A DNA stretch of 64,000 nt from Halosimplex halobium (GTDB lineage: Archaea > Halobacteriota > Halobacteria > Halobacteriales > Haloarculaceae): contig NZ_JBLKNX010000009.1 in the NCBI RefSeq assembly GCF_051414055.1, positions 62,001 through 126,000 on the forward strand. The letters run 5' to 3'. The notes below the pieces were generated by a model that did no database searches, was not told the DNA's origin, and was given only the letters and a program-made list of their open reading frames with translations. Below, piece by piece: positions 33,805-41,789 of the stretch (position 1 is the stretch's first letter; each line of letters begins with the position of its first letter). The position numbers and the translations under genes are program-made.

Positions 33805-33987
33805 GACCGGCTCGCCGGCCCGCCGACCCGGTCCGAACCGGTCCCGTTTTTCGACGCGTGTCCGGCGGACTCGACCGATAGCCGCCGCTGTCGACCGTCG
33901 ATCCGACTTCTCACGGCCGCGCGACCGACGACTCGCTCGGAGAGCCGTCGCTTGTCGGCGCGAAAGAACGGAGAAGATGGACGCGAC

Positions 33988-34608
33988 TCAGTCGTCGCGG
34001 TGGTCGAGCGTCTGTGCGGCGGCGACGCCGGCGATCCCGAGGAGCGCGACCGTCGCGACGACGGTCGGCGTCAGGCCGACGGCGGCGGCGCCGAGCTGGC
34101 TCGCGACCAGCCCGAGGACGCCGGCGCCCGTGAGCGACCCGTAGTAGAGCGGCCACGGACGGTCGGTGCCGTCGGACTCCTCCAGGTACTCGTACAGCTG
34201 GACCGCGTTGGGGCCCAGCGAGATCCGGCCGCGGTTCTGGTTGAACTCGACGATGTCCATGTCGTCCATCTTCGGCAGGTGGCACTGGTAGAGTCCGACG
34301 TACACGCACTTGCGCTCGTTGGACGTCACCTGTGCGACGGTCGTGCCGTTCTCGACGGCGGCGACGTGCTCCGCGAGCTCCCCCAGCGAGACAGTCCCCC
34401 CGTGTTCCTGCAGGTAGTGGAGCACCGTGCGGCGCCGTTCGTTCTTGAGGATCTCGAAGACGTGGTCGAGCGGCAGGTCGGCGACCGCCTCGGAGTCGGC
34501 CTCCTCCTCCGGGACGGATTCGGTCTCGTCGACCGCCTCCGGCTCGGGGTCGTCGGCCTCCTCGGAGAGGAGGTCGCCTTCGCTCGCGCGCTGTGACGAC
34601 GACGCCAT
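33988..34608 (-). CDS. DUF7344 winged-helix regulator with two C-terminal membrane helices
   Basis: A 206-residue protein: an acidic N-terminal 45 residues, a winged-helix domain (DHVFEILKNERRRTVLHYLQEHGG ... LYQCHLPKMDDMDIVEFNQNRGRISLG), and two membrane helices (GSLTGAGVLGLVASQLGAAAVGL, TVVATVALLGIAGVAAA). It is the first of three DUF7344 paralogues in 8 kb. It has a perfect Shine-Dalgarno GGAGGTGA at 34616-34623, 7 nt before the ATG, and an upstream small ORF whose stop overlaps that ATG. Such membrane-tethered regulators are common near haloarchaeal surface-glycan genes. Confidence 0.85.
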   Translation of the reverse strand: MASSSQRASEGDLLSEEADDPEPEAVDETESVPEEEADSEAVADLPLDHVFEILKNERRRTVLHYLQEHGGTVSLGELAEHVAAVENGTTVAQVTSNERKCVYVGLYQCHLPKMDDMDIVEFNQNRGRISLGPNAVQLYEYLEESDGTDRPWPLYYGSLTGAGVLGLVASQLGAAAVGLTPTVVATVALLGIAGVAAAQTLDHRDD

Positions 34609-34688
34609 CAGGCGTTCACCTCCCGATACCCGCGTCTCCGGTCCCCGGACACGCCCCGGGCGACGGGCGCTCGTGAGCGGTCACTCAT
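34608..34688 (-). CDS. Candidate leader ORF (26 aa) overlapping the DUF7344 gene start
   Basis: ATG at 34688 opens a 26-codon frame (MSDRSRAPVARG...) that ends in TGA sharing its A with the ATG of the DUF7344 gene (TGATG). The main gene's SD lies inside this ORF, so translation of the leader could control access to it. A further small ORF at 34761 overlaps its start. Composition is Arg/Ser/Pro-rich and probably not a functional peptide. Confidence 0.35.
   Translation of the reverse strand: MSDRSRAPVARGVSGDRRRGYREVNA
34616..34623 (-). promoter_or_regulatory. Consensus Shine-Dalgarno of the DUF7344 gene
   Basis: GGAGGTGA on the minus strand lies 7 nt before the ATG at 34608. It decides this start codon. 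Confidence 0.7.
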
Positions 34689-35274
34689 GAGTCGCCCGCC
34701 GGCGCGTGTCCGTGGCAGTTCGCGTTCGATTCGTGATTCCGTGGGATATGTCGGCGTTCATGTGTCCGTACCCCCGGCGCTGGAGACCCCTCCACAGAGT
34801 GCGTTGCGCCGTGTGTGCGTGATGGCGTACGCCCACTTAATCTTTCTTGATTGAACAATCAGCAGCGGGCGCATAACGCGGCGATTACTCCGGTCGGTCA
34901 CGGGGCCCCGCGAGTACGGAGGGGATTACGAACGAACCGGCGACGGTATGGGTCTCGTTCGTATCGTAAGGGGGTGGTTTCCGCGTGTCTCAGCGCGTGA
35001 GACTGATGAATCGGAACCGTTCGAGCGTGCGAGGGTGAGCGCCGGGGACCGGCCGGCCCGCCGTCGTTCGGGAGGGGTTACGCCCTGCGTCCCCCCCGCT
35101 TACCCCGGTCGCGGCTCCGGGCGCGATTTTCTGTCCGGTACGCGACCATTTTTCGGCGGCCCCGTCCGGACGGAACCGACGCGTGGGTCCGCGGGTGACG
35201 GCGTCGCCCGGGTCGAAGCGCCCTGATCCCGAAGATTCTTTGTGAAGGGGCCGAAGATTCAGGGCAGTACTGGA
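34689..35274. other. Intergenic region between divergent units
   Basis: No normal-sized gene is supported. It contains CCACTTAATC (about 34838, probable minus-strand promoter of the DUF7344 unit), a GATTG-AA-CAATC inverted repeat next to it, and a 9-bp inverted repeat TACGAACGA (34927-34935) / TCGTTCGTA (34955-34963). An open frame at 34948-35226 is basic and low-complexity and was not called. Confidence 0.45.
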
Positions 35275-35316
35275 ATGGTGTCCGAAACGACTGCTGGACG
35301 ACGCAGGGAGGGGTGA
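35275..35316 (+). CDS. Candidate leader ORF (13 aa) before the HalOD1 gene
   Basis: ATG at 35275 opens a 13-codon frame (MVSETTAGRRREG) whose TGA lies 2 nt before the ATG of the HalOD1 gene at 35319. The SD GGAGG of the main gene (35307-35311) is inside the leader. The arrangement matches other leaders in this region, though I see no clear octamer 26 nt ahead of it. Confidence 0.3.
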   Translation: MVSETTAGRRREG

Positions 35317-35318
35317 GG

Positions 35319-35645
35319 ATGGCGGAACGAACCACCGACAGAGAGGGCGGCGCGACCGCTCCGGAAGGGGGTGCCAGCGTGGTCCACTCCAGGGCCGCCG
35401 ACAGGCCGGCCGGGACGGACCTGAGTATCGCCGTGGTCGAGGCGGTCGCCGAGGCGAAGGGCGTCGCGCCGACCGAGATGGAGGAGACGCTGTACGACGC
35501 CGTCGACCCGGACGCGCTCGACCGGCTGTTCACGGACCGCGAGACCGGCGAGCTCGCCGGGCGCGTCGTGTTCGAACTCGACGCCCACGAGGTCACGGTA
35601 CAGTCCAACGGGGATATCCTCGTCAGGCAGACCGGGCCGCGATAA
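35319..35645 (+). CDS. HalOD1 output-domain protein
   Basis: A 108-residue protein: a Gly/Ala/Asp linker followed by a complete HalOD1 domain (LSIAVVEAVAEAKGVAPTEM, LYDAVDPDALDRLF, GRVVFELDAHEVTVQSNGDILV). HalOD1 is a haloarchaeal output domain often attached to receiver or sensor domains; here it stands alone, as many do. The start at 35319 is set by GGAGG 7 nt upstream. It is convergent with the sugar-dehydrogenase operon. Confidence 0.82.
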   Translation: MAERTTDREGGATAPEGGASVVHSRAADRPAGTDLSIAVVEAVAEAKGVAPTEMEETLYDAVDPDALDRLFTDRETGELAGRVVFELDAHEVTVQSNGDILVRQTGPR

Positions 35646-35666
35646 TCGTCCGCCGCCCGACCCGCG

Positions 35667-37037
35667 CTAGTTCTCCGCCGACCCGTCGCCCAGCCGGGCG
35701 ACCGGGTGCGGGACGGTTTCGGGGTCCAGTTGCCGCCGACCGTCGAGGACGACCAGGTCGTCGAACGCCGCCCAGGGCACCGACTCGAAGGCCTCGTGGG
35801 CCGTGGCGATCACCGCCAGGTCGAGCTCCCGCGCGCCGATGTCGTCCAGCCCGACGCGCTCGACGCCCGCCGGCGGCGAGTCCGTACAGACCGGGTCGAC
35901 CGCGTACACCGTCTCCGCGCGGTCTGCCAGCAGCTCGGCCACGTCGACCCCCGGGGAGGCGCGCGTCTCGTCGACGCCCGGGCGGTAGGTAAGCCCGAAC
36001 ACCGCCGCGGTGGCCCCGGCCAGGTTCCGCCCCTCGGCGGCCAGCGCGTCGGCCGACCGCTCGACGGTGTACTCCGGCATGGACTCGTTGACGCCGCGGG
36101 CCGTCTCCAGCAGCGGCGTCGCCCCGTCGACCTCGGAGATGACGAAGTACGGGTAGTAGGGGATGCAGTGGCCGCCGACGCCCGGCCCGGGGTCGTGGAT
36201 GTCACAGAACGGCTGGGTGTTGGCCACCCCGATGGCCTCGGGCACGTCTACCCCGAACTCCCCCGCCAGCGTCGCCAGTTCGTTCGCCAGCGCGATGTTC
36301 ACGTCGCGGTACAGCCCCTCGAACACCTTCACGCACTCCGCCGTCGTGGGGTCGCTCACCGCGTAGATCTCCGCGTCTGTGACCTCCCCGTAGACCAGCT
36401 CGGCGACCCGCCGGCTCTCGGCGTCGGCGCCGCCGACGACCTTCGGGTGGGCGCCCCGGATGTCCTCGAGCGCGCGGCCGCTCATCGTCCGCTCGGGGCA
36501 GAACGCGAGGCCGAACTCCCCGGGTTCGAGGCCGCTCTCGGCCTCGAGCCACGGGACCACGCGGTCGCGACAGGTCCGCGGGGGCACCGTCGACTCGACG
36601 ACCACGGTGTCCCCGGGGTCGAGCCCCTCGCCGACCGACCGGACAGCCGCCTCCAGCGCCGACAGGTCCGGCCGGTCGTCCGCGACGAGCGTCGGGACGA
36701 TGATAACGTGGACGCTCGCGTCGGCGGCGGCGCCGGCCGCGTCGGTCGTCGCCGACAGGGACCCGTCGGCGACCAGCCGCTCGACGAGCGCCGGGAGTCC
36801 GGGTTCGCCCCCGACGTGGCACTCGCCGGCGTCGACGGCGCGGGCGACCTCGGGGTCGATGTCGACGCCCGTCACCGCCCCGGTCACGTCGGCGTAGACG
36901 GCCGCGAGCGGCAGTCCCATCTTCCCGAGGCCGTAGACGGCCACGGGGACGGATCCCCCGGTGAACGCGCGGCGCTGGTCGGATTCGCCGGCCTCAGCAC
37001 CGTAGAGAGCGGTCGGTTCGGGGCGCTGGCTGCTCAC
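35667..37037 (-). CDS. Nucleotide-sugar 6-dehydrogenase (WbpA/UDP-GlcNAc or UDP-ManNAc dehydrogenase type)
   Basis: A 456-residue NAD-dependent four-electron dehydrogenase that oxidises C6 of a UDP-sugar to the uronate. Seen: Rossmann motif VAVYGLGKMGLPLAAVYAD, VVVESTVPPRTCRD, GLAFCPERTMSGRAL, ECVKVFEGLYRDVNIALANELA, the catalytic cysteine in GPGVGGHCIPYYPYF, and the C-terminal domain FGLTYRPGVDETRASP. The context (Gfo/Idh oxidoreductase by ATGA overlap; acetyltransferase and DegT aminotransferase nearby) favours UDP-GlcNAc as substrate in a WbpA-like role. Its ATG overlaps the stop of the Gfo/Idh gene (37034-37037). Confidence 0.9.
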   Translation of the reverse strand: MSSQRPEPTALYGAEAGESDQRRAFTGGSVPVAVYGLGKMGLPLAAVYADVTGAVTGVDIDPEVARAVDAGECHVGGEPGLPALVERLVADGSLSATTDAAGAAADASVHVIIVPTLVADDRPDLSALEAAVRSVGEGLDPGDTVVVESTVPPRTCRDRVVPWLEAESGLEPGEFGLAFCPERTMSGRALEDIRGAHPKVVGGADAESRRVAELVYGEVTDAEIYAVSDPTTAECVKVFEGLYRDVNIALANELATLAGEFGVDVPEAIGVANTQPFCDIHDPGPGVGGHCIPYYPYFVISEVDGATPLLETARGVNESMPEYTVERSADALAAEGRNLAGATAAVFGLTYRPGVDETRASPGVDVAELLADRAETVYAVDPVCTDSPPAGVERVGLDDIGARELDLAVIATAHEAFESVPWAAFDDLVVLDGRRQLDPETVPHPVARLGDGSAEN

Positions 37038-38017
37038 GGGCTGGACACCTCCGCGGGCGTCACGTCGGCGTCGCGCGCGATGGCCGCCTCGATCCGTTCG
37101 GCCAGTTCGACCGCGCGGATGCCGTCCTCGCCGGTCGTCTCCGGCTCGGTCCGCTCGCGGACCGCGTCGGCGAACGAGGACAGCTCGTTTTTCAGCGGCT
37201 CGCCCGTCTCGACGGTCGGCCGCTCGATGACGCTCTCGTGGCGGTAGCGCACGTCGCCGTCGGCCGCGACGTACTCCGGCAGCGAGTGGCGGTGGATCTC
37301 GACGGACTGGTCGATGTAGTCGACCTCGACGTGGCAGTCCTCGGCGGTCACCGCCAGGTCGCGGACCCGCTCCTGGGTGACGCGGCTGGCGGTCAGCGAC
37401 GCGACGCGGCCGTCGGCGAACTGGAGCTGCGCGACGACGTGGCCGCCGTCGGCCGCGCCGGCTGCCGCCACGTCGGTCACGGGCTCGTCGGTCAGCGAGC
37501 AGATCACGTCGATGTCGTGGATCATCAGGTCGAAGACGACGCTGTCGACGCTGTCGCGGTCGACCGGCGGCCCCTGGCGGCGGGCGGCGAAGGCGATCGG
37601 GTCGGCCTCGACCATCACGTCCCGCAGGGCGACGACCGCGGGGTTGTACCGCTCGACGTGCCCGACGCCGACGAGGCAGTCGGCCTCGCGTGCGTCGGCG
37701 AGGATGTCCCGGCCCACCTCGGGGTCGGTGACGAACGGTTTCTCGACGAGGATGTCGGTCCCGGCGTCGATGGCCGCCCGCGCGACCGCCTCGTGGAACC
37801 GCGTCGGGACCGCCACGGAGACGGCGTCCGCCCGGGCGAGCAGCGCGTCGCGGTCGCGGGCCGTCGTGTCGAACTCCGCGGCGACCTCGGCGGCGCGGTC
37901 GGGGTCGGCGTCGGCGACGCCCACCAGCTCGACCCCGGGGAGCTCGCTGTAGACCCGCGCGTGGTGGCGCCCCATGTTCCCGACGCCGACGACGCCGGCG
38001 CGGACCCGCTCGCTCAT
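37034..38017 (-). CDS. Gfo/Idh/MocA family oxidoreductase (WbpB-like)
   Basis: A 327-residue NAD(P)-dependent sugar oxidoreductase. The N-terminal Rossmann site is GVVGVGNMGRHHARVYSEL, the EKPF motif with the conserved Lys is DILVEKPFVTDPE, and GHVERYNPAVVALRDVM plus HDIDVICSL match WlbA/WbpB enzymes, which oxidise the C3 hydroxyl of UDP-GlcNAcA so that an aminotransferase can act. It is first in the minus-strand operon; its ATG overlaps the stop of a 53-codon leader ORF (ATGA), and the CATAACAA octamer lies at 38208-38215. Confidence 0.88.
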   Translation of the reverse strand: MSERVRAGVVGVGNMGRHHARVYSELPGVELVGVADADPDRAAEVAAEFDTTARDRDALLARADAVSVAVPTRFHEAVARAAIDAGTDILVEKPFVTDPEVGRDILADAREADCLVGVGHVERYNPAVVALRDVMVEADPIAFAARRQGPPVDRDSVDSVVFDLMIHDIDVICSLTDEPVTDVAAAGAADGGHVVAQLQFADGRVASLTASRVTQERVRDLAVTAEDCHVEVDYIDQSVEIHRHSLPEYVAADGDVRYRHESVIERPTVETGEPLKNELSSFADAVRERTEPETTGEDGIRAVELAERIEAAIARDADVTPAEVSSP

Positions 38018-38175
38018 GACTGCCCTCCGTCCCCGGCGCCGACGCTGCGACGCGGCGGGAACGGCGCGGCCGGCCCCGACCGCCGCTGGACCTGCGCGAG
38101 GGCGTCGTTCGACCCGCTCCGACCGTGATTACACAACGGGGACCTGACCGCCGGCGGCGACCGTCCGTGCTTCAT
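38014..38175 (-). CDS. Candidate leader ORF (53 aa) coupled to the Gfo/Idh gene
   Basis: ATG at 38175 opens a 53-codon frame (MKHGRSPPAVRSPL...) without internal stop; its TGA overlaps the Gfo/Idh ATG as ATGA. The octamer CATAACAA (38208-38215, minus strand) ends 32 nt before the leader ATG, so the leader would begin near the 5' end of the mRNA. The peptide is Arg/Ser/Pro/Gly-rich and does not resemble a folded haloarchaeal protein. Confidence 0.4.
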   Translation of the reverse strand: MKHGRSPPAVRSPLCNHGRSGSNDALAQVQRRSGPAAPFPPRRSVGAGDGGQS

Positions 38176-38207
38176 GAATCACCCGGGGGTAGCGCCGAGC
38201 GTCGGCT

Positions 38208-38215
38208 TTGTTATG
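38208..38215 (-). promoter_or_regulatory. CATAACAA promoter octamer of the wbpB-wbpA-like operon
   Basis: Exact CATAACAA on the minus strand, 32 nt before the leader ATG at 38175 and 190 nt before the Gfo/Idh ATG. Flanks read GCATAACAAAG. Confidence 0.55.
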
Positions 38216-38353
38216 CGTTTCCTTTGACTGGTAGCCGGTCGATACGGGTCAACCCGGGGGACGAGCCGCCCCCGGTATCCCCGGAACGGACGGTAGATCG
38301 GCCCCATCGGGCGATCCGTGGCACCCGGGCGGGCGGGGTCGAAGTAACCGGTT

Positions 38354-38361
38354 CGTAACAA
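38354..38361 (+). promoter_or_regulatory. Promoter octamer CGTAACAA of the second DUF7344 gene
   Basis: CGTAACAA ends exactly 26 nt before the GTG of a 23-codon leader ORF at 38388. It differs at one base from the exact octamer. Confidence 0.5.
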
Positions 38362-38387
38362 AGTGAGACCCACTAAACTCCCCGGTT

Positions 38388-38459
38388 GTGTCGAGATACG
38401 ACAATGGGGTGGCTGCCAGTAGTGCCAGTACCCCGACAGACCGACGCGGGGGTTGCTGA
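38388..38459 (+). CDS. Candidate leader ORF (23 aa) before the second DUF7344 gene
   Basis: GTG at 38388, 26 nt after CGTAACAA, opens a 23-codon frame (VSRYDNGVAASSASTP...) whose TGA (38457-38459) lies 3 nt before the main ATG at 38463. The spacing fits a leaderless start of the small ORF and re-initiation at the main gene. Confidence 0.4.
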   Translation: MSRYDNGVAASSASTPTDRRGGC

Positions 38460-38462
38460 TGG

Positions 38463-39008
38463 ATGTCGACGGACGAGGAGACGCTCACCCAGGACGTCGT
38501 CTTCGACATCCTCAGTAGCGCCAGACGCCGCTACGTGCTCTACCTGCTCCGCACCGAGGACGCGCCGGTCGAACTGACGGAGCTCGCGGAGGACGTGGCG
38601 GCCTGGGAGAACGACACGACTGTCGAAGAACTGACGAAACAACAGCGCAAGCGGGTCTACGTCTCGCTGTATCAGACCCACGTCCCCAAACTCGAGGACG
38701 CCGGGCTGGTCCGGTACGACCAGGACACCGGCGAGGTCGAGCTGACGCCGGCGGCCAACGACGTCGACCAGTACCTGAACCCGGGCGAGCGGGAGGTGCC
38801 CTGGCAGTACCTGTACCTCCCGCTCGCGCTGCTCGGGATCGCCCTGGTCGCCCTGTCGAACCTGAACGTGTGGATCTTCGCGGACATGACCGAGGTCACC
38901 CTCGGGGTCATCATCTTCTCGGGCTTCCTCCTCACGGTCAGCGCGCACGTCGTCGTGTGGACCATGAACCGCCGGCAGGTCCCCGACGACCTCCGCCGGC
39001 ACCCCTGA
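38463..39008 (+). CDS. DUF7344 winged-helix regulator with two C-terminal membrane helices
   Basis: A 181-residue paralogue of the protein at 33988-34608. The winged helix covers residues of about 8-105 (DVVFDILSSARRRYVLYLLR ... LYQTHVPKLEDAGLVRYDQDTGEVEL), followed by two membrane helices (LYLPLALLGIALVALSNLNVWIF and VTLGVIIFSGFLLTVSAHVVVW). It sits between the two halves of the sugar-nucleotide pathway and divergently from the dehydrogenase operon, so control of that operon is plausible. Confidence 0.85.
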   Translation: MSTDEETLTQDVVFDILSSARRRYVLYLLRTEDAPVELTELAEDVAAWENDTTVEELTKQQRKRVYVSLYQTHVPKLEDAGLVRYDQDTGEVELTPAANDVDQYLNPGEREVPWQYLYLPLALLGIALVALSNLNVWIFADMTEVTLGVIIFSGFLLTVSAHVVVWTMNRRQVPDDLRRHP

Positions 39009-39373
39009 GTTCGGGGAGCCACCGTCCGGCCGAGTTGCCGCGGACGGCCAGTGTCCGTCGTCGCCCGGAGCCGAACCGCTGTTCGTCACGGTCGGTGACC
39101 ACCGGGCCCGACCTCCGTCGTGGTCGGGCCGCGCTCGCGAGCGCACACGTGCGCCTCGACGGCGACAGCGAACCGGGAAGGCCGCCGGTGACCGGCCGAC
39201 GCACGCCTGCACAGAGCCGCCGGTCCGGTGCGTCGGCCGGCACAGCACCGGCCGGGGTCGGTCCGGCCGCGCCGCCGGTCGAACGGCAGTCCGGCCGCGC
39301 CGCTGGTCGAGCGGAACGAGGCCGGCAGAAGACGGCGGTCACGTGACGAGGACCCGGCTGCGACGGCCGGTGG
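39009..39373. other. Intergenic region with a 28-bp tandem repeat
   Basis: No gene is supported. It has a GCCGGT-G-ACCGGC palindrome at 39184-39196 and two near-identical 26-bp copies at 39261-39286 and 39289-39314 (both begin GTCCGGCCGCGCCGC and then YGGTCGARCGG), a 28-bp period. Confidence 0.4.
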
Positions 39374-39487
39374 CTACCCCTCCTCGATGTCCTCGGGCAG
39401 CAGCTGCTCGGGTTCGCGCTCGTAGGCCGGCGTATCCACGAACTGGGCGATCCGCTCCAGGTCGCTGTCGGAGAGGTGTTCTGTCAT
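39374..39487 (-). CDS. Very small acidic haloarchaeal protein
   Basis: A 37-residue ORF: LSDSDLERIAQFVDTPAYE then REPEQLLPEDIEEG. The pattern of an acidic helix followed by a YEREPEQLLP motif resembles other tiny haloarchaeal proteins I have seen, but I cannot name the family. A promoter element GATTACTA (minus strand, 39515-39522) ends 27 nt before the ATG, the leaderless distance, which supports this start. Confidence 0.55.
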   Translation of the reverse strand: MTEHLSDSDLERIAQFVDTPAYEREPEQLLPEDIEEG

Positions 39488-40049
39488 CGGCTGTGATCCC
39501 GTCCTATCGACCGATAGTAATCCGGGCCCTAAAGCCACTTCGCGCCGCGTGACCGTCGGACGGCGTCGTGGCACGCGACCCGCAGGCACTCGCTAGCCAC
39601 CGGGTCGCCACGCCGCGAGACCGCGGAGCCGACCCGCACGGTGTCCGCATCCAGCACGCACGGACTCGACACGCGGTGCGGTTCGCGCGCGCTCGACGCC
39701 GCCGAACGGTCGACCGGGCCGTCACCGAAACGGCTCCGAATGGACCGTATTCCGACCCGCCCGCCGCCGAACGGATCCCCTACCGGCGGGGTATCCATTA
39801 CAAACCTATGTCTGTAAAGCCAGTCGCGATCACAGAGATTCACGGACGCGAAACGGGGCGGTAGCGTGCGAACGGGACGGGAATAAGGTGACCGTACTCG
39901 GCGGTCGGACGAACGACCGAGGGAGATGCAGCAGGACGAACGAGCGTCCCCGGATGTGACGGGGACGGACCGCTCCGGACGGGACGGCGGAGAGCGGCGG
40001 CCTGTCAGCGGCCGACAGCTGCGCCGCGGGCCGGCGGGCGGCGGGGGTG
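39488..40049. other. Intergenic region without supported genes
   Basis: This 560-bp stretch contains the promoter of the 37-residue gene (39515-39522) and a CATTACAAACC element near 39796 followed by an 18-codon ATG ORF at 39808. I see no longer gene: the antisense frames are Arg-rich and unlike haloarchaeal protein. Confidence 0.4.
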
Positions 40050-40325
40050 TCAGACCATGTTCTCGGCCTCGATCTTCTCCCACACGTCGCGGCCCTGTTC
40101 CGTGAGACCGTAGACGCGGCCTTTCTTGCGGTCGTCGGAGACCAGGAGATCCACGAGCGACCGTTCCCGGAGGCGCTGGAGCGCCCGCGAGACGTGTGCG
40201 ATGCCCACGTCCTCGTCGGAGGCGATCTGCGACGGCGTCGAGGGGCCGTCTGCGAGTCGCTTGAGGACCGCGACGCGATACCGCGAACTGATGACGAAGC
40301 TGACGTCGTCCCAATCTGTGCTCAT
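40050..40325 (-). CDS. MarR/ArsR-like winged-helix transcriptional regulator
   Basis: A 91-residue protein that is almost entirely one winged helix: VSFVISSRYRVAVLKRLADGPSTPSQIA, recognition helix DVGIAHVSRALQRLRERSLVDLL, wing DDRKKGRVYGLTEQG, and a short C-terminal helix. Such minimal regulators are common in haloarchaea and bind as dimers. Located beside the glycan region, but its target is not visible. The ATG at 40325 follows directly after a short AT-poor spacer. Confidence 0.82.
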   Translation of the reverse strand: MSTDWDDVSFVISSRYRVAVLKRLADGPSTPSQIASDEDVGIAHVSRALQRLRERSLVDLLVSDDRKKGRVYGLTEQGRDVWEKIEAENMV

Positions 40326-40551
40326 TGTTGCGATGTAGTGTCGGACGGGTGCGTCCTGCTGCCGGTCTGTGACCGGGAACTCACGCGGAGATTGCCGTCG
40401 GGACCCGCTTGTGTCCCACTTTCCGCTGTACTCACACCGAGTCGGCTACCACGTAAAGAGGTTTCGACGCTCCAGAAATTTCGCTCTCCGTACTGCGATT
40501 CCGTCGGTTCGAACGGTCGGCCTGATCCGCGAGTCCTGGCCGTAACCTCGC

Positions 40552-40559
40552 CATAACAA
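40552..40559 (+). promoter_or_regulatory. CATAACAA promoter octamer
   Basis: Exact CATAACAA, 26 nt before the ATG of a 24-codon leader ORF at 40586 and about 100 nt before the membrane protein gene at 40662. Confidence 0.6.
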
Positions 40560-40585
40560 TCCCGCTGGCTCGCGCGGCCCCGCGC

Positions 40586-40660
40586 ATGAACGGTTCACCC
40601 AGAGTGTCGCTCGCCCCGCGCCCGCCGGACGACCGCGCCCGACCGGCCGGCGGGCGATAG
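40586..40660 (+). CDS. Candidate leader ORF (24 aa) before the membrane hydrolase gene
   Basis: ATG at 40586 lies exactly 26 nt after CATAACAA. The 24-codon frame (MNGSPRVSLAPRPPD...) ends in TAG at 40658-40660, one nucleotide before the ATG of the next gene at 40662. The product is Pro/Arg-rich and probably not a functional protein in itself. Confidence 0.45.
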   Translation: MNGSPRVSLAPRPPDDRARPAGGR

Positions 40661-40661
40661 C

Positions 40662-41231
40662 ATGTGGCCGTGGGAACACCTCGCCGTCGGCTACCTCGCC
40701 TACGCCGTCGTCGGGCGGTTCGTCTGGCGCGAGCCGCCGACGGGGGCGACCGCCGCCGCCGTCACCCTCGGGACGCAGTTCCCCGACCTCGTCGACAAGC
40801 CGCTGGGCTGGTGGCTCGGCGTGCTCCCCGGCGGGACGACGCTCGCCCACTCGCTTCTGACCGCGGTCCCGCTCTCGCTGGCCGTCCTGGCGGTCGGCGC
40901 CGCTGTCGGCCGCGAGCGACCCGCCCTCGCGTTCGCCGTCGGCTACCTGAGCCACCTCCCCGGCGACGTGGTCTACCCGATAGTCCTCGGCGGGGACGCC
41001 AAACTGTGGTTCCTGCTGTGGCCCCTCCGGGCCGCGCCCGGCGACGGCCCCGCACACACCGCGGCGTACGTGCTGGCGCTCGTCGAGCAGTTCGTCGCCT
41101 TCCTCGCGACGCCGCTGGGACTGGCGTACCTGGTCGCCGAGCTCCTCCTGCTGGCCCTCGCGGGGTGGGTCTGGACGGTCGACGGGCGGCCGGGTCTCCC
41201 CCGTCCGCCCCGGCCCGACCGCGCACGGTGA
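40662..41231 (+). CDS. Membrane-bound metal-dependent hydrolase-like protein (YdjM/LexA-binding family)
   Basis: A 189-residue membrane protein. The N-terminal WPWEHLAVGYLAYAV, with TLGTQFPDLVDKP (Asp), TTLAHSLLTAVPL (His) and VGYLSHLPGDVVYP (His-Asp), makes the conserved His/Asp set of the DUF457/YdjM family. Four to five transmembrane helices are present. The family is thought to hold metal-dependent membrane hydrolases, but no substrate is proven. It starts 1 nt after a leader ORF and carries the same promoter type as the surrounding glycan genes. Confidence 0.8.
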   Translation: MWPWEHLAVGYLAYAVVGRFVWREPPTGATAAAVTLGTQFPDLVDKPLGWWLGVLPGGTTLAHSLLTAVPLSLAVLAVGAAVGRERPALAFAVGYLSHLPGDVVYPIVLGGDAKLWFLLWPLRAAPGDGPAHTAAYVLALVEQFVAFLATPLGLAYLVAELLLLALAGWVWTVDGRPGLPRPPRPDRAR

Positions 41232-41278
41232 CCGCGCGTCCAGCTATCGGGCCGACAACCCCGTGGTAGGGGGCGAGA

Positions 41279-41286
41279 ATATATAA
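41279..41286 (+). promoter_or_regulatory. TATA box of the third DUF7344 gene
   Basis: ATATATAA ends 23 nt before the ATG at 41310. This spacing fits a leaderless start there and not at the GTG at 41304. Confidence 0.6.
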
Positions 41287-41309
41287 CAGCGGGGTGAGAA
41301 GTAGTGAGT

Positions 41310-41789
41310 ATGGGGTCAGAGCAGCCACCGGAGAGCCGGTCGAGTGACAACCACCGGGGAGCCGGCGATCCGAGCGAATCCCGGGGGGAGAGTGAGGCGT
41401 CCGGCGGGGGCGCGCCAGATACGACACCCGAACGGGGGGACAGTGACGCCGCCCGCGAGAGCGACGTCTCGGTCGACGACCTGTTCGAGTTGCTGGCCCG
41501 GCCCGGCAACCGCTACGCGCTAGCGTACCTGCACCGGGCCGACGGGCCGGTCCCCTTCGAGGAGCTCGTCGAGAACGTCGTCGACGGGGCGGCGGTGCCG
41601 GACGGCCTCTCGACGGCGGAGTTCCGCGACCGCGTCGCGACCAGGCTCGTCCACTCGAACCTCCCGAAGCTCGACGACGCGGGGCTCGTCGAGTACGACC
41701 GCGAGGCGGGGCTCGTCCGCCCGACCGGGGCGACCGCGGTCGCGGTCCCGTACCTCGAACTCGCGATGGACCAGTTCTCCGCGGAGTGA
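41310..41789 (+). CDS. DUF7344 winged-helix regulator (soluble)
   Basis: A 159-residue paralogue of the two other DUF7344 proteins, but without membrane helices. A 50-residue Ser/Glu/Gly-rich N-terminal region is followed by the winged helix (VDDLFELLARPGNRYALAYLHRADG ... LVHSNLPKLDDAGLVEYDREAGLVRPT). The ATG is fixed by the TATA box 23 nt upstream. It lies directly before the acyltransferase-aminotransferase operon, on the same strand, and is the most likely regulator of that operon. Confidence 0.82.
   Translation: MGSEQPPESRSSDNHRGAGDPSESRGESEASGGGAPDTTPERGDSDAARESDVSVDDLFELLARPGNRYALAYLHRADGPVPFEELVENVVDGAAVPDGLSTAEFRDRVATRLVHSNLPKLDDAGLVEYDREAGLVRPTGATAVAVPYLELAMDQFSAE

Noticed and set aside
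34948..35226. 92-codon ORF in the spacer before the HalOD1 gene
   Set aside because: Basic, Arg/Gly/Pro-rich, without promoter element or SD; overlaps an inverted repeat. Kept only as a region note.
39808..39864. 18-codon ORF after a CATTACAAACC element near 39796
   Set aside because: The promoter-like element is too close to the ATG for a leaderless start, and no gene follows it.
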